Shown here: piece by piece, positions 1-13,962 of the stretch
Layout of the letters: every line of letters starts with the position of its first letter
Numbering within the stretch: the stretch's first letter is position 1
Assembly: GCA_900239685.1 (NCBI GenBank)
Contig: OENT01000295.1
Location: 62,001 to 126,000 of the forward strand
Source: Rotaria macrura
Taxonomy: Eukaryota; Rotifera; Eurotatoria; Philodinida; Philodinidae
DNA length: 64,000 nucleotides
Reading direction: 5' to 3'
The notes under the pieces: model-generated
Databases searched by the model: none
What the model was told of the DNA's origin: nothing
The model's input: the letters and a program-made list of their open reading frames with translations, nothing else
Translations under genes and position numbers: made by a program

Positions 1-52
1 TATCGTTATTTTAAATTTCTTTAACATCTTCTCTTTTCATTCATTTCAAAAG

Positions 53-3000
53 GGTTTTCTATGTCCCATATGTCATCGTAAATTTGCTGATACTAGTGGA
101 CTAGAACAACATTATTTAAAAGCACATTCATCACAAGACTCATCAACAACAGCAGTTTTTGATGATACTAATGGAATGAGAAATTTATCAAAGCATTCAA
201 CAGCTGATGTAAGTTTTCAATAATTAGATAAGAAAAGAAAACTACGTTTGATTTTATTTAAAATTAACTCAAGGATCCTCATCAAGAAATTACCATTTGG
301 AAACGACAATTTTTCACGTCAGAAGAAAGTCGCATGAAATGTAAATTCTAAATGATTCTATCACTTGTGAATATGAATTTTATGTTTCTATTATTTTAGT
401 AAGTAGTGAATTAATGCAACAACGACAACGTGTCAGTGATCTAGAAGAAGAACTTGATTTTTTACATAAGCAATTCCGTACAACCCAAATGAAATTTATT
501 GAACAGGTGAACGATTTTGAAATAGAAAATGATGTAAAGACCGCAAACATAAATTTATTTCTTTGTTTAGTCACAAGAAATAGGAAACTTAAAAGCAACG
601 AAAGATGTTTCTGATGCGCAATTAGCTATGTTTACCAATGAACTCCTTCAGACACAGGTATGTCTTAATACGAAAGCATTGAAGCTACTTTTTATTCGAT
701 TGTTTTATTTTTTGGTTCAAGGGGGAACTAAAAGAAAAACAGAATCAAGTCGATATCATGTGTAATGATCTAATACCAAGGTAAGTAAATCTTCGTTCAT
801 GGTTTACTCAGATTTTTATTTTTAAATTCATTAAAATATTTCCTAGTTTGTAAGTATGATTCAAATGCCTTTCATGTAATAGACTAATATCAAAGAATTT
901 CATTTGCATGTTCGCTTCGATCTTTTCTTTTTCTGTTTTCGCTTTTTATCATGTTGATCAAATTCGTTTGTTGTATTCAATTCTTATAGGCCAACAAACG
1001 ATGATGTTGACGTGTTGAAACATGAATTGATCAGTGTTCAGCAACGTATGAACGACATGTCTTTGGAAAAGGAGCAACAAATAGAACAACTGCGTGATAT
1101 TCTTTTAGAAATGTACGTTGTCAGATTGTTTGTTCAGTGATAGTTTACAAAAGATCATTACTTTTTTTGTTTATTAGAAATGAATATACGAAACGATTCA
1201 ATCAATTTGAAAATACATTCGAGCAAGTGAGTTCCAATCTTATGATAGCTGTATGCATTTTTAATCGACTATTGAAATCTTTGATATAGTATACGGCTCA
1301 TTATGATGACCTGATAAGTAATCAGACATTTGAAATTCAAAGTGATATCTCTCAAGTGAAACAAATTATTCATATGACGCGTGAACGAAAAGAAAAGCTA
1401 TTGACAAATTTGAAATATATGCGCAATCGTTTAAGTAATGTAAGTTTTAAATTTATCCAAGAACGAGTTTTTTTTTTGTTGCCAAAGTATTTTATCAAAA
1501 AGAAACTTCTGTTAGAAATTCAATCGAATCTAATCAAATACCTTAGCACAGCTGGGAAAAAAACCAAAATATATTTGGTTCTTTTATGTCTTTTCAAAAG
1601 TATATGAGGATTGTTTCTGTTCACTGTTCGACTAACCTTTTGGGTATTAACTTAAAAGTCATATGAAACAGTACAAATCCTAAGAAAAAAGAATGTTCGT
1701 CTGTTGAAACATTGACTTTTCAAGTACAGATGATTACGATGAACAAAGCATTCCAAGCACAGTAAATAATTCAATTACAACAAATAGTTGTTGACTGTTA
1801 TAATATTTTTTAAAGATACAGTATATTTTTCATGTAGATAGAACTTTAGGTCGAAATTTAAAAAAATTATGTTTTCTAATTAAACAATTTTTTTAACTTT
1901 GAATTCAATCATGATTTCTAACTATTGATATTCAATTGATGTTGATGAACACTTATAAAATCCATTATTTGGTTCAGTTTTCTGATATTTTTTTTTTCGA
2001 CTTCGAAACGTGATACTCTACAAAACAAGATTTCTACTGAAACAGATCGGTTTACTTCTTACGAAAACGAATCGAATAGCAATACGTTGTAATGACAAAT
2101 TGTTTGATAGTTGTTGAGACCATTCGCTTATTTGCTGTAAAAGTTCTTTCATTTCATCGTTATAGAGAAAAATCATGAATTTTCAATGCATGAAGTACTA
2201 ATCGAACAAAGCATGTTCATAGGTAAGATTTAAGAAAATTTTCACGTATCATGCAGTACTATATAACAATATTTCTATGAGTACATTAGTTATAAGAAGA
2301 AAAAAAACAACTTTTGTTTCTCTTATTGAATGAGTAACGAAACGAATGGATCAGATCGTAAATGAGATAACCTTTCATGTTTGTTGAATTTTAGTCTAGA
2401 GAAATATTGTTGACTTCGACTCTATCGATCATGTGAGGTAAAAAATCGAGTACGACAATGAAAAAATATTTGAGACAAGCGAAAATGAGACACATCATAA
2501 CTCATTTATGTACGGGTTATGTTACTTATTCTGTTTAAAAAATATAATTACAACGATAAACTCATTTTTATTAACAAGATTAAGTAATAATCGATTTCAA
2601 TTCATTCTTAAGTATTTCCATACGATGTGTATTGAATACATGCCCATATTTCCCACAATATTTTAATAATTCATTTCCATCATATTTTATTTTGTCTATT
2701 GGTTTTAGTTTTTTCAATATTAAACAGTCATAGTTTCCTATCATTTACTCTCAACAAGCCACGAAAATTTTCTTTTCTTTTCATTTCTTTCTTAAACAAA
2801 CATTCTGAGAAGGAAGAAATCTATGAAAGAATAGTCAGGAATTCTGTTTGTTATATTACATTAGAATCAAACTGAAATAGATGAACTGAAGCATGCCAAT
2901 GCCCTATTAAACATGGACGTCGAAAAACAAGTTCGTTGATTTATTTTTAAATTTCAAACGAAAAACTATCTTATTTCTATGTTTTACTCGTTCAAGAATC

Positions 3001-6000
3001 AGTCAAACGAACAGTTACATAATGATCTACTAAACGAGCAAAAACAAACAAATTCCTACCGAAATCAAATCGAAACATTGACTAATGAAATTCATACACT
3101 AGAAAAAAGTTTAGATGAATTACAACAAGAAAAAAATAAATTAGTATTAGCTAAAATGGATAGTAATGAAAATGACGAAGAACGAAATTTGGTTCAACAA
3201 CTGATGGAAGAAAAAGTAATAAAAATCAAAGTTAATTTTCTTTAATATTATTTTTTTTCGTTTACTTTATTAAGAACAACTTTCAACAACAAATAAAAGA
3301 ATTTCGAAAAAGTATTAAACAACTCAATGAAGAAAAAGAACATGTTAGTGAAGAATATGAAAATATTTCAAAACAATTAATACAAACACAACAGGATAAA
3401 GTATAAATTGAAAATTTTCAGTTGGCTTATATTTCAATATTCTTCTATAATTTTAGAATCAATTACTCGATGAACAAATACAATTCAAAAATGAAATTAA
3501 TTCACTCAAACAACAATTAGACGATGTTAACAGAGATAAAGTATGAAAAACATATGTTTCTAATGATATTTTAAAACATATACATAGATAATAGAGTCTC
3601 AAGAAAAATGTCTCAACTCACTCCTAGATATTTTCATAGAACTTACCAAATACTACCTACTTGAATATATGAACTAACTAATGAAATTCATTCGATGATG
3701 TATTATACTTTGAAGAACTATATGAATGAGCGATATCGAATTAACTCATGGAACTGTGCATCTTCTCAGACCGAATGTGATCGATGCCTTCAATGAAATA
3801 TGTGCATTTTTAAAGATATTAATAAAAATGATTCTTGAGTGACTCGGTGTGTTTTCGTCGTCAATTCTCTCGAATCTATCATTGAGACTAGATATCAATC
3901 TGAAAAAAAAAACTTTGAAAAAACTCTACAGCACAATTCAAAGATTACATCTATTTTTGAGCGATGGACTTTCATACACACAAATGATAATAAAATGTCC
4001 CATAGTTATATGTAGAAAGTTTCTCATGATTTGATTCTATTGAATAAACTCTGATGGACAAGCTCTTGTATTTATAGAATTTCTTTTTCTTTTAATTTAA
4101 CAAGAAAACATGTTTCTTAGTCTTTCTCGATTGAACTGATTTCGAGAATGATCGATTTCGGGAAGAAAAAAAAGAGTATTCTTGTAAAAATATTTTTGAA
4201 ATATATCTCAATAAAGAAAAGTATGATAAGTTAGTCATTTTTTACATTATTCATGTCGAAAATGACGAACTAATAAATCAAATGGAAATATCTATAATCT
4301 TCAGCTATTGAAAACTTTTCAATGCTGTGAAGAAAAGCGACAAGAGTAGATCTTATTGTAGTTAAAAATTTCTGAGAAAGAATTTATGGCAGAGAAATAT
4401 AAAAAAACTGATGATATTAAAATAAAATTATTCATATCTGTAACGACTGTTTCATAATAATAATAATATCCAAGACAATACGGATAGAGAAATATGAAGC
4501 AAAGAAAAACCTTTTATACTAAAATACATCATTACTCTTTATTTCTGTTATTTTCTAGTGACACTCTGATGTATAAGTATCGAAAGAGATTTTTTAGAAT
4601 ACCATGTATTGATTTAAATAACAGATCCTCATAAGGTCGTATAAATTCTCATGAAACACTTGGATGTGGAAATGTTTCTCTCCATGTTACTATTCAAATT
4701 CAGATAGACTGAAACAATAGTAATGAAAACTAACAGCATGTTTAGCGAAAAACAGAATTTCAGAAAAAAACAACACTTTACTATGCACAATACTTTTTTT
4801 CTAGTGTGCATGTATCTTCTAATATTCAAAAAATACTAAGTATCAATACAACAAGAGATAGATGTGATGTGTTGAGTATATCTCACAAAATTTCATGGTA
4901 TCGTTGATAATAACTAATTGATCAGATATCAATGACTCTAAAAATACTCTACTATTTTATCGATTACTTTTGTTCTGATGAAGTGTGTCTTATGTGTTCT
5001 TATTTGAGATTGGACTTTGAAGTGTTGTTCTAAGTTTCAGTTAGATTAACTCATTGCTTGAATTAAGTTTGTTCTCATTTTTAATTTAATTTTCTCGTGA
5101 TATGGACTCACAGTGCAATTGAAATCGAATCACAAATATTACCATAATCGTTTTTTTCCTAAATGTTCGTTCATCAAAATGTATATAGATATCATTAAAA
5201 TGCACCATGATCCATAAGTAAGTGTTCTATTTTGAAATTCATCAGTGGCGTGAGGATCGATTTCAATACATCATAGATTCTAAGTGTCAAGTCTACGCGG
5301 TACATGTATAAATATAAAGTAAAGTTAACGAAAAACCGATCCGAATCAAAAGTGATTGTTATTAATCTATCTTCTGTTTTTCTTGTCATAGAATCTTGAA
5401 TATTCTCTTCTCTGCCAGTGATCGATACTCTAAATTAATATTTAAATATTACCTAGTGTTACTATAAAATATATCATGTTTTGCTATCAACATAGATGAA
5501 GACAATTTTTATATGCATCCAAGTATGATTTTTGAAAGTGAACATACTTTTCTTCCAGAAAACATATCAGTGGAAATTTAAAAAATGGAACTTATGGAAG
5601 TGTGTTTGTTAGTGAATTTCTATTGTTTCATCACTTTGCTTCGTACACATCGAATATTTTATTGCAGTTTTGAAATAAACTAGATGAGGCTGGTTTTAAT
5701 CAGAAAGAAACAGATAAAGATTATAGAGATCTGAGTAGATCAAAGAGAGTATTCTCTAGCAGCCAAGAAATAAAACTCTGTGTGCGCTAATTTTGATTTA
5801 ATTCTGAATAGATTCTAAGTCATCTTATGATAATCTTCATGACGTATTATATAATTTCTAATTTGAAATTGAATAATATGATTCATATGTTCTCTTCTTC
5901 TTTCTATTTTTGTATTTAGTAAATAAACTACAAAGCGCATGAGTATGTAGAGCCTAGAATAAGTTTAATCAAAGATTCCGAGTGGACTAACAAAATCTTC

Positions 6001-9000
6001 GGAGTCTCAACTCTCCTCCTCGATCCTTATACACACTACAATACCGCTAAATTTTATCAGTGTATCCATCGAATCTCTTCTACATGAACTCATCGTTGTC
6101 TACGCTATGTGGTTTTGTATCGAATCGATGAAGGAATACTAGAAACATAGACGATTTCAAATTTCTGTTGAATTACATAGCCTTCATCTTTGCCATTTTT
6201 TATTAAAGGAAAGTCAACTAAACGGCTTAATTCATGAATTATCTTCTACACGAGAGCAAAACATCGTTATTCATGGTAAACTAGAAAATGATCTTCGAGA
6301 AGCCAATGATGATCACGTACGTGAATTTATTGAATGTTTCGTTGTTGTTAATTTTCATTTTATATATTTTCTTAGAAACAAGAAATCGAACGATTGGAAA
6401 ATGTTTTTAATGAAAATAAATTAGAATTAATTGAGCAAATCAATAGATTAGAAACCGAAAACAATGAATTAAAACAATCGATCAGTCAACAAGAACTATC
6501 GTTCAGTGAGACTAAAATAGAGTTAGAGAACGTACTAAAAGATAAAAGTGAACAAGAAAAACAACTTGAGAATAACCAGCAAACAATAGACGAATTAGAA
6601 CAAAGGATCTCACAAATGGACATAGATCTAGATCAAAAAGTAATTGGCAAAGATTATAATCATCGGATTTCATTCATTCATGTATTTCATCTATAGAAAC
6701 AATCTATCAATCGTTTGACCGTTGGCATCCGTCGCAGTATTGATCATGTACAACAAACTCACGAAAATATTTTACAAAATGTTCATACTAGTCAATTGAA
6801 TTTATTAGCTATAATCGAAAAGGTAAATGATAGTCATTTTTTTAATAGAGAATATCGTCCATTGTGTCATGGCCCTATACTAATCAAAAACAAGAGCCGA
6901 AGTATATAAAAAGGATAGTATTATTGCTTTCGAAGTTTATATTAATCGAATGGTGACCGTACAATAGAAAAGCTCTTGAATTAGAAAGACATACTGACTC
7001 ACAACTAGTGCAGCAAGCTAATATATATGTTCATGAGTAAAATGAATAGTTGAAAAATCGAAATAATTTATTTCACAGGATTCTACATCGTATGTTTGCA
7101 CATGTATTGTTTATACGAATTATTGATTTATTTTTCTTCGACATAAACTAACTTCGGTTGTGAGTAATACATCCGATGATTGATTTTGTTTTCAGTCTGA
7201 ACAAGAATCTCAAACAATGCGTAAACAAACACTAGAAGACATACAATATGAATTCACCAATTACTTAACTGTAATTTATTCAGTGATCATCGATAACAAA
7301 GTAAATTTTTGTTGATTGTCTAGTCTTTTTTCTTCGTATGATTGAGATTTTTGTGTTTCAATAGGCTAAACTAGAAAAGAAAATTGAAGAGCAACAGCGT
7401 GTAGAAAAACAATTGAATAAAATACAAAACGAACATAACAATTTAACTAAAGAATATGATGAAGAGAAGCAAAAATTCGAAATACAATTCAATGAACTTC
7501 ACAATAATTTATTAAAGGTATAAAAAATAAGATAAATAAGACACGTAGAATTCAACTTATGTATGTCCATAGGTCAAACATAATTTCTTCATGGATATTT
7601 ATAGTTAGCGTTTCAAAACATTCTTCTGTATTCAGATTTTACACTACTTGCCACAGAAAGTAATTTCAATTCAAAAAATATCTCACACGAATTAAGTGAA
7701 GAGATAATGCTAATTTTGGCTTTTGACATAAACGAACGATGTTCAGAAATGAAGCACGGAACATTTTCAGTTTATGAATAGTTCGATTCTCAACAGTGAT
7801 TGTTGAAAAATTTTCATATATGTTTTCTTGACATGACAAACTAGTCAAGTATTCTTGCCGAATTTCAATTAGTTTCTTGCCTACAAATGCTTCATATTCT
7901 CATGATAAATATGTTTCATGCATTGGGATATCGATTGAGTTTTAATTGTACTATTTTTCTAGAGACCAGAAACAAGAATTTGTTTTCGAGTTACGATTTT
8001 CGCTCTTATCGATTTATAGATCTTACTTTAGTTAGAATAACTTTCATCTGAAAATATTGAAGTTTCTTCAAGATTGAAAAATAAATTTTTATCTTCAATG
8101 TCATATTCAAGAACAGACATTCATAATTTGAAATGTTCATATTACGAAGATATTTCTTAGAAGATTCGATTTCTCCGTTATTCTAAGATGTTTTAAAAAC
8201 AGGTAGATATCTACATAGTAAAGTTTTCATGTAAACTGTTCACGTACATCAATAGAATAGGAAACTAAGAAGTATATTTTCATCGACTGAAGTCAAATAA
8301 TTGAATGTCAGTAACAATATTGTGTAGTGTATACTTGACGAACAAAAAATTTCGTTCGAGATATGATTCTCCATTCTCTAGGTATCACAATCATTGATGG
8401 AATCAACACAAAATGCAGATCAGCAACGAGAGTTATTTGAAACACAGATTGTAAATAAATTTACGAATATCAAAGTCATCGTTTCATGTTGTTTTCTTTT
8501 TGTATCATTATTTAGGCTTCGCTTGAACATGAATTGACTACAAGAAAATCGGATCTTGAATCTCGAACGAAAAAATTCGAAATGCAATTATCAGCATTAA
8601 CAGAAAATTTAGCTACTCTCAGAGGTGAACTTAAGATTGCTAATGAAAAATTACTTGATTTTGAAGGAATCAAAACTGAGAAAGCAGGTAGGTTCATTGG
8701 ATTTGACGCATTTAGTTACTTGTTCTTATGTTTTTTTTTATGTGCTTCATTTTAATTAGATCTTCAAACACGTTTAACTTTATGTCAAGATGAAAATCGT
8801 TCATTATTAGAACGATCATTAACAAGTGAAAATAGAAATGAAAAACTCCTATTAGAAACGGGTCAATTAGCAAATAAGAATTCCGATTTAGAATCAGCTT
8901 TACAAGAAATCGCACGTGAATACCAAAGTCTTCAAGTAAAAACTTAGAATACGAATTAGTTTGTTCTCTACTTCATGTGTTATTTCCATTCTTAATAATT

Positions 9001-9227
9001 AGATTTATACTACTAAGTTGAATGAACGTCGTTGGTTAGATGACCATGAAATACATGACTGTATGAAATGTAATCAAACGTTCACTCTTACACAACGTAA
9101 ACATCATTGTCGAAGTTGTGGAAATATATTTTGTGATACATGTTCATCAAAAACAGCGATTGTTGCAGCATCGTCAAAGAAGCCTCAGCGAGTTTGTGAT
9201 CAATGCTTTAAAGAATTAACTTCTTAA
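53..9227 (+). CDS. EEA1: Early endosome antigen 1 (EEA1) homologue, 5' end missing
   Basis: EEA1 tethers early endosomes: its N-terminal zinc finger binds Rab5-GTP and its C-terminal FYVE domain binds PI3P. The first visible exon (53 to about 208) encodes a C2H2 finger starting CPIC and ending HYLKAH (C-x2-C-x12-H-x4-H). A long coiled coil follows. The last exon (9003-9227) encodes a FYVE domain with WLDDHE, RKHHCRSCG and RVCDQC. Exons: 53-208, 400-506, 571-657, 722-780, 990-1112, 1178-1226, 1290-1439, 2865-2930, 2997-3215, 3275-3400, 3457-3540, 6209-6316, 6376-6639, 6697-6822, 7196-7300, 7365-7517, 8382-8450, 8516-8687, 8760-8935, 9003-9227. The junction between the first two exons is out of phase as written; a weaker donor at 213 would restore it. 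About 875 residues are visible, against about 1,410 in human. Large introns (1440-2864, 3541-6208, 7518-8381) hold nothing recognisable. Upstream coding sequence lies outside the window. AATAAA occurs about 90 bp after the stop. Confidence 0.9.
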
Positions 9228-10570
9228 TGCGCAATATTCACTTCATTAAAATTTTTTTAAATATAGATATGTTTTTATTACTTTTTTTTTCTTTTTCATA
9301 CCGATCGATGAGCAATAAAAATAAATTACAGTGAATTCAATAAATATATCGTCTGAAAGTAAATGTCTGAATTAATTATAGAACGATAGTAAATCTTTCA
9401 TGGAATATTTGAATTCGGGCTTGTCATCGTGGAAACTAAACTACTATCAATAGTTTTTATTCATATCCAAATGTAACACTTCAAGTAGAACGATGTAAAT
9501 AATCTGCTTTTGGTTATTATTTACACGTTGATTCTTTTCCTTGAACTTTTAAAGTAATCGATTTCTTGGTGTTGTCTCGTCTGCTAAGCTTAGCAATGCA
9601 TTATACAGTAAGAGAAAATGACCTATATAAACATCCATAAATTTCATATGTTCATGAACGGCAATAAATTAATTTTTAATTCTCTATGAATTAGTTAGTG
9701 GTGGTAAATATTTTGATGGTCCACACGTGAGAAAGATGTAGATGGAATAGAGGAAAAACATACGATGGATACTATTGAGCCTGTAATGGGTAATCAGCAA
9801 TTGACAAGTTTCACAAAATCAATACACCGAGGCGTGTAATTGTATCATCAGAACATGAACAAACTGATCTTTTAGAGATATTGAGATTAAATAGATGTAA
9901 AATAAGTATTTCGAAGCTGAAGTAACATCGTTTTATAGAAACAAATTGATGATCACCTTATCGATCAAAGTATACTTTAGACGATTTACTATCACAGTGA
10001 TGTATTGTAAATTATATCTCTACTGAAATATGAATAATTTCAGATACAACACAATGCATGACGAATCTCGCAAGTAATTCTTGTTTGTTTTTAATCAGAT
10101 GCTTTTTACCGATACGTGTGAGCCGAAATTCAGTATCCGATTTAGAAATTCTATTAAATTCGATTGTTGACTTGTTTATGAATTGTAAATTAATCAATGA
10201 ATTCATTTTTTTCTATAATGACCTTATCGAATATGAATCTTATTTTGTGCAATGGAATTTCAAACAAATCTTTCACTACATATTCATACGGGACAGTAAT
10301 AGTAGTCATTTCATTTTATAGTTAATGTTCGTTTTATTTCTAAGATCTAGTGAATTAATTTTCAAATATTCTACATATCAAAATCTAACATGAATTTAAT
10401 TGATAAATATGAATAAATATCATTTCTACTAATAACATGTTCTTTTAGTAATCTTAATCATTTGAATCGATTTCAACAGAAAAATAAAAAACAGACCAAG
10501 AACACATATTTTCTTTCAACGACTTCAAAAATCTAAACAATCGCAAAGTACCATGCTAAACATGAATGAG
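9228..10570. other. Intergenic, EEA1 3' end to SDR 3' end
   Basis: The left part is the EEA1 3' UTR with polyadenylation-like AATAAA motifs near 9313-9345. Small open frames around 10012-10321 have no domain or splice support and I read them as chance. Otherwise AT-rich sequence with nothing recognisable. Confidence 0.5.
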
Positions 10571-11401
10571 TTAATTTTTCACATTTTGAAAAATGTACTT
10601 GAAATTTTGATTCAAAGTAAGAAATCGTTTATCGGCCTCTTCACGAGATTTCGATTTTCTACCTTCATCGGAAAGTTTGTAACCAATTTCTTGTTCACCC
10701 TTTTTTAAACGTTCAAATGTAGATTGACAATAATCGTCAAGTGGTTCACCAAAAGCATGGCTACCACCAAGATTTGTTTGAACAGCGGGTGGTACTATTT
10801 CATAAACTTGAATAGTTGATATTTCATTAGCCATTTGATATCGAAGACTCATGGTAAACGAATGTATGGCAGCTTTTGTTGCCGAATAAATCGGTATTAA
10901 TGCCAACGGTGTAAATGCTAAATCTGATGACACATTAATTATAGCTGTCATTGTTTTCATTTGTCGAAAGTGTGTTATAAATAGATGAGACAGATGCATC
11001 GGTGCACATATATTTATGTGAATTTCTTGTTCGCGTTCTTCCCATGAAATATTTTTTGATGAAACTTCATGTGGAATGAATGGATGACGTTGTTGAATAC
11101 CGGCATTATTAATGAGAATATTCGTTTGAGGATATTCCGATATAATCCAATCGTATAGAGCTATTCTTTCATCTGATTTTTGAACGTCATTTACACGATA
11201 GATGACTTTTTTACTTCCGAATCGATTCAATTCTTCTGCAGCATCTTTCAAATGTTTTTCACGACGGCCAGTTATTATCACTAAAGCACCTGCTTCGACA
11301 AAACATCGTGCAAGACCAAAACCAATACCACTAGAACCACCTGTAATAACAACAGTGGACGATGGAATATCAAGTAATTGAGAATACGATGCATCAGCCA
11401 T
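10571..11401 (-). CDS. Short-chain dehydrogenase/reductase (SDR), intronless
   Basis: This is a 276-residue NAD(P)-dependent oxidoreductase of the classical SDR family with an uninterrupted frame. The Rossmann signature TGGSSGIG is at residues 20-27, ITGRR follows beta-2 (about 43-47), NNAG is at 98-101, and N130 lies in helix 4. The catalytic serine is in NVSSD (about 158) and the YxxxK pair is Y172/K176. All catalytic residues are present, so it should be active; the substrate cannot be read from sequence. The middle region, with NNAGIQQ and a loop rich in charged residues, resembles the DltE-like cytosolic SDRs common in bacteria and fungi. Lack of introns in a genome where most genes are split is compatible with acquisition, but animals also have intronless SDRs. 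There is no signal peptide. The start is the first ATG of the frame, with the Rossmann strand about 15 residues in. Confidence 0.9.
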   Translation of the reverse strand: MADASYSQLLDIPSSTVVITGGSSGIGFGLARCFVEAGALVIITGRREKHLKDAAEELNRFGSKKVIYRVNDVQKSDERIALYDWIISEYPQTNILINNAGIQQRHPFIPHEVSSKNISWEEREQEIHINICAPMHLSHLFITHFRQMKTMTAIINVSSDLAFTPLALIPIYSATKAAIHSFTMSLRYQMANEISTIQVYEIVPPAVQTNLGGSHAFGEPLDDYCQSTFERLKKGEQEIGYKLSDEGRKSKSREEADKRFLTLNQNFKYIFQNVKN

Positions 11402-13962
11402 TCGAGTCTATCTGTTAGAATATACTGCAGTGTATATCTAATAAAATACAGAAAAAACAATTCTTTAAAATGAAGGACAACACGATGACTAAAAAATGCA
11501 ATGCAACATGCTTTTCGTATCTGTGTATTTTTCTTTTTTTCCCTGCTCGATAGTCACTATTCGTCAATAAATCTCTGTGTTCCGTTTCAGCCAAACACAT
11601 TTTTTATATTGTGAGTGTAAAAAGAAGAGCAACAACAATTCCGAGGAATATCATCGCAAGAGCGTAAGATATTCACTTCAACTTTTATCTTAGCTAAGCA
11701 AGGCGATTCACATTAGTGATTATTTGACTAAGTTTTCGTTGAAAGTATTTATAATCGCTATAAAATGTTGTTGACACATTTTTGTTTTTCGAAATTAAAT
11801 TTACTTAACTTTTTATCAGTACATTAAAACAAGAAAGCATAAATGAATTAAACGACCAATGAAGAAGAAGGATGGAGAGCGAGCGAGCTGTAGTACATGA
11901 AATTTAGACAGCGCCACCCCTACCTCAAGATTCGTAAGCGAAATCGCAATTCCCGTGTGTAATCTTCTATCAAATACTCAATTGGATGATGATGATGATC
12001 CATTATAAAATCGTTCTGTAGTTTTCGTATACCAAGCAAATAAAATGTTCAATCGAGAAAAAAAAGAAAAATACTCTTCGATTGTCAAAATAGACTCATG
12101 CCAATAGTGAAAGATGCTCAAAGTTTAACTCTGATCTATGTTTATAAATCTAAATATTACCGATCATGAAAAGTAGTAGAATGTGAGCTGCAACATCTCT
12201 CTACATTTTCATGTAATTTCTCTAATTTGATGAAAATCGAAGTTTTTGCAAATGATTGGTGAAGCTAACGGGAGTTGATATTGAAATAAAGGATGTCAAT
12301 AGAGGTCAAAATCATAGAGAGCAGTAAAAACACAATTGATTTATGTCTTATCATCATTGACTTTAAGCATATGTAATAAATAATAACAGGTGAAGTAGCA
12401 AAACGACAATCCGAGAAAAAACATTCGAATTAAATGCATACGAACAACAATATGTTGAACAAGAAATTTCCATTCCAAAAGTAACTGATATTTTAACGCA
12501 ATTGACAATTTTTCTTAACCGATGTTTCAAGTATATTAATCTACGAAAATATCTAATGTTTCTGATTCATATTATTTTTTTTTCACGGGATCGCCAATCT
12601 ACACATATCTTGTGCACAGTCGGTTTAGAGTTAAGCAGAAAACTTTTCTTGCTCGTAAAACTTGTATGATTTTTCATCATTATTTCATAAGATAGCAGAA
12701 AACCTACAGCTATGGAAGCAATACATTTTATGGGCATATCTCCTGTTATTGTGAATATACACACTTTGAAAATGGTAATCTATGCATAATAATTAATATA
12801 TTAAATAATTGATCAGTTAGTTGGATAACTTATCATAAGAGTATATCAAACACATAATAATACTTGATATCATAACAATTTATTCGGATGATTGTATCAA
12901 CACTGGAATACTCTCTCTCTCTTTCTCTGTGTCTCTTTACGTCTCAGATTAATTTGATTCGATTAGATATTTTAAAATTTCTCCCTAGAAACAAGGCCAA
13001 TAGTCATTAGAATTATTCATTTCAAATGTTCGAAATCTAACAGATGAAAAGTAATATTACTTTTTTATTTTTATTTTTGAAAAGAACTGTACTTCGATTT
13101 CTATCCCGAAATATAATTAAAAAAGCCTTGATGAGAAAACATCGTCTATGGAACGTAAAAATAAATCAAGAATTATTTAAAGATTAAATTTGCTTCGTAT
13201 TTTCACCTTCTCATTAACAGACTTCTGTAAAAATCGAAATATTAACAACACAACATTCGTGGCTTGTGAGAAGTTTCAGATGGAAATTTCTCGTTCCATC
13301 TAGTGTACATTTGCATTTAATATAAATGTAATCGATTAAAATCGAATACTCATGAACATACATGAAATAAATTACATATTTTCTATAATCACCAGGAGAT
13401 GTCATCACTGTTCAGCAACAGCCGCTTTCTTTTTGTCATTATCTTGTTGTTGGAAAATTTTGAAATACTATTGAGCATTGTCCTCTTAAAGGCATGAAAA
13501 TTCATAGATTGTTTTTGTCAGAATGACCTTACCCTCCTATTCAAGAGTTTGGTTTCTACTTTGATCTTTTTAGTCATTCGTCAATTTAATTGCTAATCAA
13601 GTCCAAATTTTTATTATTACTGCTAATATGTTCTTTTGGAAAATCTTTAGTATGTGATAAATGATGATACGTGTTAAGTAGATCATCCTATAGTAAGTAA
13701 TTCAGTAGTTTTCGAAAATTTCTGTTTTCAACGCATACTTGTTCATTCAATAGACTTGTAGAATAAGAAAACCATCTGTGACATTCAATTCAATAGAATG
13801 ACGAATTTCTATTTTCTTGAAAAGTATAAATATCGAAATTCGTTTCAAACAAAGTTTATTTAAATAAAAATATGTAGTAAAACAGTGAAAAAAATGACTT
13901 GATTGTAAAAACAAATAAAAATAGTACACAAACAATTAAATAAACAAAACGATCGAAATTAT
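11402..13962. other. Intergenic, SDR promoter side to eIF2-gamma 3' end
   Basis: This holds the upstream region of the SDR (11402 to about 11700) and the eIF2-gamma 3' UTR with a reverse AATAAA near 13856. A CT-rich low-complexity tract lies at about 12909-12945 and a short GAT run near 11987. No coding exon is supported. Confidence 0.5.

Noticed and set aside
380-598. Minus-strand frame opposite an EEA1 exon
   Set aside because: Mirror of the coiled-coil exon at 400-506; no domain or splice support.
12900-12950. CT-rich tract as regulatory element or branch-point cluster
   Set aside because: Simple low-complexity run with no gene context.
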